Assembly (NCBI RefSeq): GCF_051020765.1
Contig: NC_134944.1
Span: 7,626,001 to 7,690,000, forward strand
Source of the DNA: Lasioglossum baleicum
Taxonomy: Eukaryota; Arthropoda; Insecta; Hymenoptera; Halictidae
Direction: 5' to 3'
DNA length: 64,000 bases
A model generated the notes under the pieces. That model was given only the letters and a program-made list of their open reading frames with translations, made no database searches and was not told where the DNA came from. The translations under genes and the position numbers were made by a program. The stretch's first letter is position 1. Each line of letters begins with the position of its first letter. This document shows, piece after piece, positions 1 to 10,775 of this stretch.

Positions 1-61
1 AAAATCGAATTTTTCATCCGGCCTGAAACGCTTAACCATAGATCGAGAAACAAAAACGTGA

Positions 62-142
62 TCGATGAACACAAAGACGTGGTCGACGATGAACACAAAG
101 ACGACAAAGACGACAAAGACGTGGTCGACGATGAACAAAAAG
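62..142. repeat. Short minisatellite, GATGAACACAAAGACG type
   Basis: Units built from GATGAACACAAAGACG, GACAAAGAC and GTGGTCGAC repeat several times with small changes. The repetition keeps long frames open on both strands here, so the open frames are not evidence of a gene. Confidence 0.8.
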
Positions 143-950
143 AAAAATCACACTAGATCGGCACGCGACGACGTAAAAAGGTCTACGCGCATTCTGAGGG
201 TCTGCAGCGACCCGCCCGTAGCCGGGCACGGTCCGCCAAGCGAGAATCGCGATGAATTTCGGGCTTTCTCGTGTTTCGCACTTGTGTTTCTTACATTGGT
301 GATCCGACCCACTTCTCTCCACTTGCACTTGGTTCCCTTTCCCATCCCCGCAGCCGGTTCCTTTCGCAGGGAGCCGTTGTCTTCGCTTTTGTCCGGTATT
401 TCTTTTCCCTCGTTCCTCAGGCCGGGCCGGGCCTGGGTTGGACCGGAGCGTTCGCTTTTTCCCTCGCGACTCCGCCGACCGTTCGCTCATTCATTCACGT
501 CCATCCAGTCACGAGCGACTCGTTACTTTTCATTCCCTGACCTACATAGACCGTCGTCTTTTATTCACGTATCCTTTCCTGCCCCATTCTTTCGACGTCC
601 CTAAGCTCGATAAATATATAAATCGACTCGACTTCCCGCTCGGAACCACCCCCACCGACGCCGACGAATAAATGAATCTCATCCCCCATCTCCGTGCATT
701 TTATTCTTTGATTATTATCGCTGTCGTTATGCCTCGGTGTCTATTGTGCGCGTCGCGAAAATTCAGAGAGTGTGTTACAAGGAATAAACCCCGTCAGATT
801 AATTCTAAGGGTGCAAAATCGAACCTTGATAATTCGGATATTTTTCGATTTTGCGGTACAATTAGTCTGTGGGTGTTTATTTTTAATTGTTGCAGGCGAA
901 TTTCAAGAAAGTGCGAGCAAATAAAATCTTATTTTTAGGGGAAGTAGCCT
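143..950. other. No gene recognised
   Basis: The DNA is moderately GC-rich with pyrimidine-rich tracts around 350-600. Frames of up to 179 codons are open but are rich in Arg, Ser, Pro and Phe, show no domain, and overlap on opposite strands. From about 890 the sequence resembles the flank at 25890-26270 and leads into the next tandem array. Confidence 0.6.
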
Positions 951-954
951 TTAT

Positions 955-1665
955 AGATCTGAAATTTATAAAAATCGTATTAAATTGTGTGGAATTTCAT
1001 GTTTTAGCACTTTTCGAACATTTTTAGAACCCATAAATGCATAAAGATCCGCAGTCTAGTTATAATATAATCGTATAAATAAATAAATAAATGTCGTATT
1101 CAATTGCGTGAAATTTCATATTCTGGCATTTTTTGAACACTTTAGAAGCCATCAATGCATAAAGATCCGCAGTCTAGTTATAATATAATCGTATAAATAA
1201 ATAAACGTTGTATTCATTTGTGTGGCATTTCATATTCTAGCAATTTTTGAACATTTTAGAAGCCACCAATGCATAAAGATCCGCAGTCTATGATATAATA
1301 GTATAAATAAATAAATAAACGTCGTATTCAATTGTGTGGAATTTCATATTCTAGCATTTTTTGAACATTTTAGAACCCATAAATGCATAAAGATCCGCAG
1401 TAGGATTATAATACAAATAGTATAAATAAATAAATAAACGTCGTATTAAATTGTGTGGAGTTTTTCATATTCTATTATAACATTTTTAGAACCCATAAAT
1501 GCATAAAGATCCGCAGTATGGTTATAATAGAAATAGTATAAATAAATAAATAAACGTCGTATTAAATTCTGTGGAATTTCATATTCTAGCATTTTTTGAA
1601 CATTTTAGAAGCCATCAATGCATATAAAGATCCGCAGTCTAGTTATAATATAATAAATGTTTCTC
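955..1665. repeat. Tandem array, about 116-bp monomer, containing the ATAAAGATCCGCAGTC motif
   Basis: Six monomers, each with GTATAAATAAATAAA, a CGTCGTATTAAATTGTGTGG-like segment, CATTTTTTGAACATTTTAGA and then ATAAAGATCCGCAGTCTAGT or a close variant. Motif copies start near 1041, 1159, 1272, 1386, 1503 and 1622, so spacing is 113-119 bp. A diverged single relative lies at 25890-26270, and the closing motif occurs alone at many other places in the window. Confidence 0.9.
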
Positions 1666-2125
1666 AATCGTTTATGTAATTAGAGAAAAAAATGGAAAAA
1701 TTATCAAGGGAAATCCAGTTCCGCTTGTTATCGTTCCCCGGCGTGTTGATGCGAACCATCGAGATTTCGCTCCGTCGAAATGTATGTATATCGCGAGGAT
1801 ACGACGTCGTCGTCGGAGTCTATAGCCCGGTTAGAGCTGCGAAACACGCCTCTGTGTACCTCTGTTGACACGTAATTATCTCTGCGTAGCGGGTACACGT
1901 GTCTTTCCACCGGCGTCGTCGTCAGCTTGTTTGATTTTCGTGCGTTCGACGGTGTCGGAATTCTCACGTTCCGCCGATAATGTTTGTCCGACTGGCTGAA
2001 CTTTCGACTAATGAGTTGCACAACTTCTACTGCGCTCGCACAACGTACACCAAGTTATGCTAATCCTTGGGAACCTTCGAATTGTTCAATCCATATTTAT
2101 TAAGCAGTTGATGCAAATGCTGCAT
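1666..2125. other. No gene recognised
   Basis: Single-copy sequence. A 97-codon minus-strand frame covers 1728-2021 in a CpG-rich patch with GTCGTCGTCGG runs. It is Ser, Arg and Thr rich and matches nothing I know. It could be an exon but has no supporting splice context that I can see. Confidence 0.5.
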
Positions 2126-2630
2126 TCGACAATTTTTTTTTAGAAAAATGGCGGACTAAACAGAAAATTTGTTACGTGTCATTCGTAGTATCTATCTTGA
2201 GCTGCACAGGAGTATTTTTTAATTTTGGCTTGCCTACAAAATGGCGGTGTAGCAGCTCCTACAAGTGTCATTGATTTTCAAGGTCCAAGACATTGTGAAG
2301 TTGCTGTAAATGCTACTTTTAGCAATTTTCTTTGGAAAAATGGTAGAGTAATCAGAACATTTGTTACGAGTCATTAGTAGTATCAATCTTCAGTTGTTCA
2401 GGAGTATTTTTTAATTTTGGCTTGCCCACAAAATGGCGGTGTAGCAGCTCCTACAAGTACACACCATTGATTTTCAAGGTCCTAGACATTGTGAAGTTGC
2501 TGTAAATGCTACTTTCGGTAATTTTTTTTTTGGAAAACGGTGGGATTAACAGAAAATCTGTTCCGAGTGATTCCTAGTATCCATCTTGAGCCGCGCAAGA
2601 GTATTTTTTAGTTTCGCCTAGCCGACAAAA
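2126..2630. repeat. Tandem array, about 190-bp family A (AAAATGGCGGTG)
   Basis: Three monomers with a spacing of about 192-197 bp between equivalent TTTGTTAC sites (2168, 2360, 2557). The shared core includes CAAAATGGCGGTGTAGCAGC and TCTTGAGCTGCACAGGAG. The same family forms a longer array at 7456-8345. Confidence 0.88.
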
Positions 2631-3728
2631 TGGCTCCAAACTCGCCATTCGAAGTAAGAATCGTTCTGCGAAAACGAACTCTTCTGTCTGCCTCAACCTG
2701 ATTCACCTTCCCGTTGATCAGTCCGAGATTCAAAACAAAAGTATAAACAGTGGATTAGCTGTGCCATTCCTCGGGAACGCTAGAATCTCGCGCCGAAGTT
2801 CGTAGAAGTATCCGCTGCGACCCATTTGCGAGAAAACAAAAAAAAAAGTATCGTCGACACAGCAGCGTCGCTTACGTTTATCATTGTCGCGGGCACGATA
2901 ATGACGAGCTCACACACACTGGTCGTTGAGCAGTGTGCGACCGACTTGCGTCAATCGGTCGAATAATAAAAAGAAACGAGAGAGAGAGAGACAGAGAGGC
3001 TCTCCTTCTCGATCCTGGCGTTTCTTCCGGCGGTTGTTGGTCGATCGTTGATAAATAACAAAGGAGGAGGCCGAAAAGCGACCTGGTTGCGGGTCAGCGA
3101 TGATTCCCAATAATTAGGAGCAGCGTATCGCTGGCATAATCGTCCTGATTTCTGTTATTTCAGTTGTATTAACGGATGAATATTTCGCTAGTATTCGGAA
3201 CGGACGCGTTCCAGGTCGCCTGGGGCGAACTTCCGGTTGATCGACGTATCGAAACCTTCTGCTCGAGACTCCTCCGGATAAATGAATGATCGAGGGCGGA
3301 AGGGGTGGGCTCGGTTTTTCTCGGAAAGCCGGCCGGAATCGAAATTCGATGTGGAATTGGCCGGCGGCCAGCCGAGCGCGCATTGTTACCGTGTCCACGG
3401 TATGTAAGATCGCGCAGTAAATCGACTCGAGTGGATTGTCGGACGTTTGACAGACAGCCCGACAGGTGGCAGACGGTCGCCGAAAGGTGTCAAGAATTTT
3501 CAGAGAAGAATCCGGCCGACGCGACGCTCTGCCAGAGGACTTTCTCGCTGTTGTTGTCTTGTCTCGCTGTCTCGAGCTGCCCGGTCCTTTGGATGAGTTC
3601 ACGAACGCCCACGCTATTTACACAGGTGTGCCAATATCTGTCACGAGACCGTCATATCGTCGGCCTCGTATGAAAATTGCCTAAGTCCAGGAAAGTCAAT
3701 TTTACAGGAGGCGAAGAAAACGAATTAA
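2631..3728. other. No gene recognised
   Basis: Single-copy DNA with a GAGAGAGAGAGACAGAGAGG tract near 2979. A 162-codon minus frame (3114-3602) is overlapped by a 122-codon plus frame (3305-3673). Both are Arg, Ser and Pro rich with no recognisable domain, typical of a GC-rich patch. Confidence 0.55.
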
Positions 3729-4246
3729 CGGGGGTATATTCTCGTTTCTAGGATTATAAGCGTGCGGGTTGCGTCTTCTCGTTTCTCGATAATGCAAAGA
3801 TGGAGTTTTTCAGTAGTCAAATGCGCTAGATAAAAGATCGATCTAGGTCGCGATCGCCCTCAAAAGTCCTATTTTTACGTCTACGAGGCGTAATTTGCAT
3901 TATTCGGCAGCATGCAGCTATCGCAGTTTTATCGACGCTGTTTTTTCGAGCTTCGAAAGCCGAGCCGAACTGCGACTCTCCGCGTCTCTTTCTTTCCCAT
4001 ACGCTGTCCATCCTTGCGCCCGAATCGGTCATCGTCAATTAAACCACTAAATACAGTTGAAATTATATCGTGTTCGGTATTATCTTAATCAGAAAAATGC
4101 CACAAATACGTTGGTGAAAGTTTCATGAAAAAATAAGTAATAATAAAAAAGATTTTATGGGAAAACCCCCATCTCTGCATTATCGAGAAATGAGAAGGCG
4201 CACCCCCCCCCCCACCCTTGCGATCCTGGCAACGAGAGTCTACCCC
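3729..4246. mobile_element. Candidate TTAA-type MITE with about 80-bp inverted termini
   Basis: The left end (from TTAACGGGGGTA, about 3726-3810) and the right end (4163-4247, whose complement begins TTAAGGGGGTAGACTCTCG) are inverted copies. They share TTCTCGATAATGCA and ATTCTCGTTTCTAGGAT-like segments. TTAA beside both ends suggests a piggyBac-mobilised non-autonomous element. A run of C sits at 4203-4213 in the right arm. Nothing inside looks coding; an Arg-rich 70-codon minus frame at 3826-4038 is unremarkable. Confidence 0.6.
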
Positions 4247-4409
4247 CTTAAAGCGAAACTATTTTGCTAAACAAGCGCAGTTTTCAAATTCTAATATTAT
4301 GGCGCTACTTAACAACTTGTCGGTGAACTATTACCCTCAAACCGTAGGAATTGAAGAATTATACCTAACAAGGCGAAGCTGAAAACCCAAGTTTTATAAA
4401 AACCGGACC
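4247..4409. other. No feature recognised
   Basis: Short AT-rich single-copy stretch between a MITE and the next tandem array. Confidence 0.5.
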
Positions 4410-5060
4410 TAGGCAGTTTCCATACGAGGCCGACGATGTTATACGCGGAACGCACAATCGAAAACGTATACTATCCAACTTTTCTATACGGGCAACCATT
4501 CCCGAGAAAATCGAGCCCGGCTCGCGAAACGCGATAGCCCGTATTCGAGCATTGATTTTTTCGAAAACGCAGCCTCCAGCGGAAAAATGTTATCCTACGT
4601 TTTCGACTAGGGTTTCCGTGTAGGATCGACGCGGCGTTCGAACACCCGGGTCACTGTCACCGGGAACGGATTATTATTTCATTTCGACAAGCCGCGCGCC
4701 TCGTTTCCCAGAGAATCGATCACGCGGCCACGTTCGATCGTAATTTTCTCGAGAACGTAGAGCTCGAATGAAAAAACATTGTCCCGCAGTTTCGATTCGG
4801 TTTCTCGCGTAGAATCGATACGGCGTTCGAATATCCAGCGCGTTGTCGCAGGAAATGAATTATTGTTTAATTTCGGCGACGAAGCTTCGTTTTACGAGGA
4901 CCGCGTGCGCGCGATGTGGACACGTTCAACTCTGATTTTCTCGGGAACGAAAGCTCGAATCAAGAAATACTGTTCCACATTTCCGGTTCGGTGTTTCACG
5001 CGGAATCGCCTGGGCATGGTAATATTCGGCCCAGTGCACTCGCGAACGAATTATCATTCA
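4410..5060. repeat. Tandem array, about 190-bp family B, diverged
   Basis: Monomers are aligned on TCGAAAACG (4561), TCGAGAACG (4749) and TCGGGAACG (4941), spacing 188-192 bp. Each is followed by AGCTCGAAT-like, GTTTCGATTCGGT-like and GCGTAGAATCGA-like blocks. The order TCGGGAACGAA, TTCCACATTT, GTAGAAT also appears at 44395-45190, so the two arrays probably belong to one family. Confidence 0.7.
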
Positions 5061-5685
5061 GAAATCTGATAGTCAGGCGTCGGAGGAGATCGTGGAGGGT
5101 TTGTAAAATGTTTAGGCGGTTTGTTGTTCGGATGATGGAGCACTGTTTGCAGTTCTCGTAATGAAAACTTCCGAATGACAGCGGCGAATGTACACCCGAT
5201 GGTCGAATTAACGAAGATCGACCACGGCGGACGGGACAATCGCGCGTTGATCGCGTCATAATCGAATTCACCTGGATTACAATTTCCAGGCCGTTTGGAG
5301 GACCGGACGGTCAGAGGGGTCGAGGGGTGGCGGATGGCCTCCCATAATTTACTTTCGACGGTCCCGAACGCGTTGTTATATTTGGTGAATTTCAATGACT
5401 CCGGCGTCGGGCTGTAGTCGACAGCAAAGTGTTTCCCGGCGCTTGATTGCGCTCTCCGGCCCCTCTGAACAAACGCGTTAAATTTCGAAAATATTGATTG
5501 TTCATCGAGTGGGGGTCTCGGTTCGGGATCGGGAGTGGTTTCCGGTGTGCCTGACGCGATTCCGCCGCGCTGCACCCGAAATTTCGTTGCAGTCGCACTG
5601 CAGTCGCCCGCAGACCATCACCATTCCCAGCAACGTGACCCCGAACTGTTTTATTTATCCCGAAAACAATCCGGAAAAAATTGTT
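5061..5685. other. No gene recognised
   Basis: Single-copy GC-rich DNA. A 173-codon minus frame (5054-5575) and a 106-codon minus frame (5392-5712) overlap each other. Neither shows a domain, signal peptide or coding-like composition, so they are not called as genes. Confidence 0.55.
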
Positions 5686-6400
5686 CGCTTCAGTTTTAAC
5701 GTGTCTTTTCACATCCCAGGAGGTCTTGGTTCCCCATCACGAATGGTTTTCCCAGGGAAAATTCAGAAACCCTCACTTTCCTCTCACCGCGTGCATCGAT
5801 AAATTATTTATTCCTCCCACGAGCGACAAAGAAAGTGGGCCTGGAAAAAATATTTTGCTGTCGTTTATTAACGTCTTTTCACATCCCAGGGGGTTTCCGT
5901 TCCAGATCGTGGACGGTTCTCCCAGGAAAAAATCAGAAACGCTTCATTTTCAATTTACTGAGTGGCTCGATAAATTATTTATTCCTCCCACGAGCAACAA
6001 AGAAAGCGGACCTGGAAAAAATGTTTTGCAGTCGTTTATTAACGTCTTTTCACATCCCAGGGGTTTCGGTTCCAAATCGTGGACGGTTCTCCCAGGAAAA
6101 AATCAGAAACGCTTCATTTTCAATTTACCGAGTGGTTCGATAAATTATTTATTCCTCCCACGAGCAACAAAGAAAGCGGACCTGGAAAAAATGTTCTGCT
6201 GTCGTTTATTAACGTCTTTTCACATCCCGGGGGGTTTCGGTTCCAGATCGTGGACGGTTCTCTCAGAAAAAAATCAGAAACCCTCACTTTCATTTTCCTC
6301 TCACCGCGTGGATCGATAAATTATTTATTCCTCCCACGAGCAACAAAGAAAGTGGACCTGGGAAAAATGTCTTGCTGTAGTATAGGGATGCCCTTTTACA
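5686..6400. repeat. Tandem array, about 171-bp family C (TTTTCACATCCCAGG)
   Basis: Four full monomers and a partial fifth. AAATTATTTATTCCTCCCAC occurs at 5801, 5972, 6142 and 6318 (spacing 171, 170, 176). Each monomer also has TTTTCACATCCCAGG, a GGACGGTTCTCCCAGG-like block and AAAGAAAGYGGACCTGG. A 212-codon frame (5681-6319) stays open because periods of 170-171 bp preserve or nearly preserve phase. I do not consider it a gene. Confidence 0.9.
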
Positions 6401-6940
6401 TCCCAGAAGGTCTCGGTTCCCTAACGCGTACGGTTTCTGCACAAAAAATTGCCATGTGCTCCATTTTCATACCCTCTCCAGTAACGCGTATTCATCCGCT
6501 CGATCGATACGCCATCTGGAGAGATCGACGCGTCGATCGTTGCCGAGCTGATCGAGCACAAGTCGTGTATTAATCAGCGTGATGTAAACACGTCAGTCGG
6601 CGGAAAATACCGGCACGGAGCAAGATTCCCGATGGAGGAATGGCACTCGACTATTTCGCGATGCCTTCGCACGTGGCGTTCTGAGCCGATGTCACCGGCG
6701 GAACGTATTTTGGGAACGCTGACTGCATTCGCGACGATCCACGAAGATGCAGAGGGCCCTTTAGTTCGGTGAGAATTTCGGTTTCATCTTATATCATATT
6801 CCGCACGCAAAGATCCTCCAGAATCAATTTTCAACAGTTTCCTGCATCGGAATTCTCAGGGTCCCTTTCGTTCCTCTACCGTCTAATTTTCCTGCAATTT
6901 TCTTTCGATTTTACTGCAAGTTTCCAGACAGTTTTGCGGG
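6401..6940. other. No gene recognised
   Basis: Single-copy DNA. The first part continues a diverged family C monomer (CATCCCAGAAGGTCTCGG), then CpG-rich sequence, then an AT-rich stretch. No coding signal. Confidence 0.55.
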
Positions 6941-7055
6941 TACAGTAGCACCTTGATTAACCGGCTTGATCGGGAGACAAACAGCCCGGATAAATTCTAT
7001 TCCAAAATAAATTTTTTATTTTCGATTCCATTCATAATACCCGATTCCTACTGTA
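6941..7055. mobile_element. Deleted pogo/Tigger-like MITE
   Basis: It begins TACAGTAGCACCTTGATTAA and ends with the inverted partner ATACCCGATTCCTACTGTA, bounded by TA. It carries GGGAGACAAACAGCCCGGAT, identical to the copy at 39188-39387, and an internal TATTCCAAAATAAATTTTTT also found there. At about 115 bp it is shorter than that 200-bp relative, so it is an internally deleted copy. CAGTA..ACCTCGATTAACCGG ends are typical of pogo-type elements. Confidence 0.72.
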
Positions 7056-7455
7056 TTCGCTGCTATTTTATCATCGTTGGTTTTCTTATTTGGTTTTCCA
7101 TGTGAAATTTTTCATTTCCGCGCAATTACTTCGCAACTCTCTTTTAAGTTCACTGAAATTTTTGCTTGGGACCACCGTTTCCACGGTATTAGTATCGTGT
7201 TCGTTAATTACCCGGCTTTCCGGCGAGTTCGTCATTGTCCCGACACCAATAACAACGCGCGAACCGTCGACGACGCTCAACACAAACTTTCCTGTCCTTG
7301 AACGCCGGCGCACATTTTCGGGAAACTCGACCGTTTCCGACGCGAAATTCCTAACGAACGACCGTCCATCAACTCGCCTAATATGCGCCATCAACCTAAA
7401 TTCTCGCGACGTAACGCAATTCCAGTTGATCGATCACAAAATAAACTCCTCGAGG
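7056..7455. other. No gene recognised
   Basis: Single-copy DNA. Overlapping frames on both strands (74-139 codons) have no domain. Region 7200-7420 is CpG-rich. Confidence 0.5.
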
Positions 7456-8345
7456 ACCGAAAAGGTAGATTCGAAATTTTTTTTTTTGGGAAAACCGTCA
7501 GCCAAATAGAAAATCTATTCCGAGTCGTTTATGGTACCTATCTTGAGCTACGCAAGAGTATTTTTTCTATTTCGCCTTGCCTACAAAATGGCGGTGTAGG
7601 AGCTCTTACAAATAGCATCGATTTCTGAGGTGCATAGTTGTGTGACATTTCTTAAGAAATTACAAACGCTGTTTATGGCAATTTTTTTTGGAAAAATGTT
7701 GGAATAAGTGAAAAATCTGTTCAGTGTGGTTCATAGCACCTCTCTTGAGCTACATATTAGTATTTTTTTATTTCATCCTGGCGACAAAATGGCGGTGCCA
7801 GAGTCACCCCAAACGGCATCTATCATTCAGTTCTACAAATCCGCAAAAAATCAAATATTCGACTTTCAGGAATTTTTTCCGGGAAACCGGCGGGCTAAAT
7901 GATAAATCTATTCAGTGTCATTCATAGTACCCATCATGAGGTGCACAGAAATATTTTTCTTATTTTTCCTCGCCGCAAAATGGCGTTGCTAGACCACCTC
8001 CGAATGGCGGCGTCTATCATTCTACAATTCCCCAAAAACCAAACACGCCGCATTTAGGAATTTTTTCTGAAAAAGCCGGGGTCTAAATGAAAAATCTATT
8101 CAGTGTGATTCATAGCACCTATCTTGAGCTACATATCAGTATTTTTTTTATTTCATCCTGGCGACAAAATGGCGGTGCCAGAGTCACCCCAAACGGCATC
8201 TATCATTCAGTTCTACAAATCCGCAAAAAAAAATCAAATATTCGACTTTCAGGAATTTTTTCCGGGAAACCGGCGGGCTAAATGATAAATCTATTCAGTG
8301 TGATTCATAGCACCTATCGTGAGGTACACGGAAACATTTTCTCCA
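7456..8345. repeat. Tandem array, about 190-bp family A
   Basis: Five monomers aligned on TCTATTCAGTG-like sites at 7514, 7716, 7907, 8095 and 8289 (spacing 188-202 bp). Each has GGCGACAAAATGGCGGTGCC or a variant, and ATCTTGAGCTACAT. Monomers two and four are much more alike than neighbours, which suggests a two-monomer higher-order unit. Same family as 2126-2630. Confidence 0.88.
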
Positions 8346-9179
8346 GCTCTCTCGGATCCTAACACAGTAGGTACGGCTGAAAAGAATCGCTAGAATCGCG
8401 AAAGTTCTCGCGTAGAACAGTAACATAGCCAGAGCCGGTCGCGGGGTAGATTCTATTCATGTGCAGGCGTTGCGAAATCGTTCCAGTTGGGAAACCGATC
8501 CGGGACCGCGTTTCTCGCGATTCGGGCGCGATTAAAAACTTTTCTGTCCATGCAACACGACGCGACGACTTGTTTTTGTCAGTCGGACTATTAATACGCG
8601 GCTTTTGGCAGCTAGGCGAGCGAGAACAGTCACGTTACTCTCTCTCTTCCTCGCTCTCTCTCACTCTTCCATCCTCCTCTCTCTCTCTCTTCGAAGAATT
8701 TGCCAAAGCTAATGTCTTCTCTTCGAATCTCTCTCGTAGATATCTCCCTACAGAGAGATCGTTCCGAATCGCTCGAGCGTGTAGATACACTGCGTTTCGA
8801 AAACACGTTCCAGCTGAACGGTCACGCGGAATGTAAACACGACAGTTTAATGAGATTACGCAGCGGATTACTAGCTGGTCGCGTGTCGCTCCCAGAGAAC
8901 TGTACCCGCAAATTGAAATCGAACTTTATCGAATTTTTCTTCTCTCCAATCCTATTGCCTCACGGTCCTATAAATGTTCCTTCGTCGAGAATGTAGCTGA
9001 ACGTGCAGTCTAGATTTTCACGGAGATCATTGTGTGCGGAAATTATGCTGGCTTCGAAACATTAATCGTTTTCCATTGGGAAGTTGTTGGCACACTGTTG
9101 ATTTACATATGTGGCGAATGGCGTCGCAAAATCCGTCTGCGAGGATTGGAATTGAATCTAGTTGCTGTGCAGAAGGCGT
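8346..9179. other. No gene recognised; TC-rich microsatellite inside
   Basis: CpG-containing single-copy DNA. A TC-rich stretch lies at about 8636-8695. A 125-codon plus frame (8459-8836) crosses that low-complexity tract and is not convincing. Confidence 0.5.
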
Positions 9180-9745
9180 AGCAGAGCCTCGAGCATTTAA
9201 ATAACTTTTGACATAATTTTATAAGCATTTAAATCATTTTTAAATCGTGAGTGGACTGGGATTTCATGCATTCTTATTCAAAATGAATTCATTGCAAGAT
9301 TGTAAGAAGAATTCAATGAGATAGAGTATTAACTATTGAAAAATTTTTTAAAATAATTTTAATAATTGTTTTATCACCGACTTCTTCGAGAATAATGCAT
9401 TAAGTAGACTAGGATTTCATGCATTCTTATTCAAAATGAATTAGTCATTGCAAAACTGTAAGAAGTATTCAATGGTAGACCATCGACGATTGAAATAATT
9501 TTTTAAATAATATTTTTAATTGATTTATCACCGACTTCTTTGACAATAATGAGTAGACTGGGATTTCCTGCATTCATGCGTTCAAAATGAATTCATTGCA
9601 AGAAGAATTCATTGCAAGAAGAATTCATTGCAAGAAGAATTCATTGCAAGATTGTAAGAAGAATTCATTGCAAGATTGCAAGAAGAATTCAATGATGTTA
9701 GACCATCAACCAATGAAATAATTTTTTAAATAAACTTTTTAATGG
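9180..9745. repeat. Tandem array, about 150-bp family D, with an internal 16-bp minisatellite
   Basis: GTRGACTRGGATTTCATGCA recurs at 9251, 9404 and 9553 (spacing 153 and 149 bp). It is followed by TTCAAAATGAATTCATTGCA and, later, TTATCACCGACTTCTT. In the third monomer AAGAAGAATTCATTGC has been locally amplified about five times (9598-9690). The GTAGACT..GATT..ATGCATT start resembles the complement of the ATAAAGATCCGCAGTCTA motif seen elsewhere. Confidence 0.85.
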
Positions 9746-10560
9746 TTTCATCACCGACTAAAGAATAAGAAGTCGATGGTCCATTATTTTCGATTAATTA
9801 TTGTTCCTAGTATTATTAAAAGAGAGACTCCATTTCCATTGAACTTTTGTCGCTGATTCGCTTAACAACTTCTGGGAAACGATTAATAAACAAAGAGAAC
9901 AGGTGAAAAACAATAGCTCTGCTCGCAGACAAAAACCGGACAGCCGACAGCGCCGCTAGCCAGAAGATCCACAGAAGTTGTTTGATCCAGTCCAACCAAG
10001 GATCCGGTCGATCGTTTCCAATCCTCGAGAGGCCGTCGTCAAGTCGCAACATCGTGACGAGGATCGATCCAAGATCGCGAAACCGCGCGAATCCTTCAAA
10101 ATCGATCAATTTAAGGATCCGTGATGCCCAGGGTCGATTTCGTTCGATCTTCCGATCGATTCGCGTCCGAGGGTCGATTTCCACCGACGACTCTAGAGCC
10201 TTGTGCGACCGATTCGCATCGTTTCGGACTTCTCTGGGATTTTCCAGCAAATTTGCAGCGGTTTATTAGAAGAATTTTCGCGATTAATCAAAAGGCAACT
10301 TATAGATTAAGGGAATCGTGCAATAGCAGGGGCGGTGTATCCGCTGTGGAAGATGATGTTTTTAGTATAGCGATCGTCGGGCTGCGATCCGACGCAGATT
10401 ATTATGCGGGGAAATCGTTGCGCGAGTCTCGGCCGGAAGCCACGTAGCGCTTGGGACTTCTGGTCGCGACTCGCGCGCCATTTTTCGGGGGAAGGTGGCC
10501 AGAATTAGTGTTAAACTTGTTGCATGAATGTTCACAATAGGTCGAATTTAGTTTTAAGCT
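9746..10560. other. No gene recognised
   Basis: CpG-rich single-copy DNA with many GATCG words. Overlapping frames on both strands (144 codons minus at 9816-10250; 95 and 108 codons plus) show no domain. Confidence 0.5.
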
Positions 10561-10588
10561 TTTCGCGTCATATCCGCAGCTCGGTCTG

Positions 10589-10770
10589 CTAACCCCTGAT
10601 TCGTTTAGTCCAGTCCAGGCTCTGATCTTTCCTCCTCTGAAGTCTCGTCTGGGGTGTTTCGTTCTTCAAAGCACTTCCTCTACGATCTACGGCGATCTCG
10701 ACGGGCTCGCTGTCACACGAGTCCTCTTTCGATTGTTCACTGAACAGATCCAGGAACCTGTTCAACCTCT
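10589..10770 (-). pseudogene. Extra diverged copy of an internal module of the neighbouring unknown gene
   Basis: Immediately 3' of the minus-strand gene, the sequence from about 10759 down to 10620 repeats, with divergence, the gene's own segment at about 11315-11170. The reading FLDLFSEQSKEDSCDSEPVE mirrors FLDLSSEQSKEDSSDSDPV at residues 333-351. It is followed by matches to GSALK, NETPQTR and DPE-like parts. It sits in a different frame from the end of the 508-residue protein (a 70-codon frame, 10589-10801). The join to the upstream gene falls at GAACAGGTTC, where the plus-strand paralogue continues with unrelated sequence. It is best explained as a fusion of two incomplete gene copies. 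Confidence 0.75.
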
Positions 10771-10775
10771 TTAGC

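Noticed and set aside
65..604. 179-codon plus frame and 152-codon minus frame at the left edge
   Set aside because: They overlap on opposite strands, start in a minisatellite and are low complexity with no domain.
955..1665. ATAAAGATCCGCAGTCTAGT considered as a Helitron 3' end
   Set aside because: It ends in CTAGT, but I see no hairpin just upstream and no TC-type 5' end, and copies face each other as inverted termini. Left open in the findings instead of being called.
3114..3602. 162-codon minus-strand frame
   Set aside because: Arg/Ser/Pro-rich translation of a GC-rich patch with an overlapping plus frame; no domain or splice context.
5054..5575. 173-codon minus frame
   Set aside because: No recognisable domain, overlapping frames on both strands, CpG-rich DNA with few stops by chance.
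5681..6319. 212-codon frame with repeated LFIPPTSNKESGPGK units
   Set aside because: It is the translation of a tandem array whose period keeps phase; the same DNA is open in other frames too.
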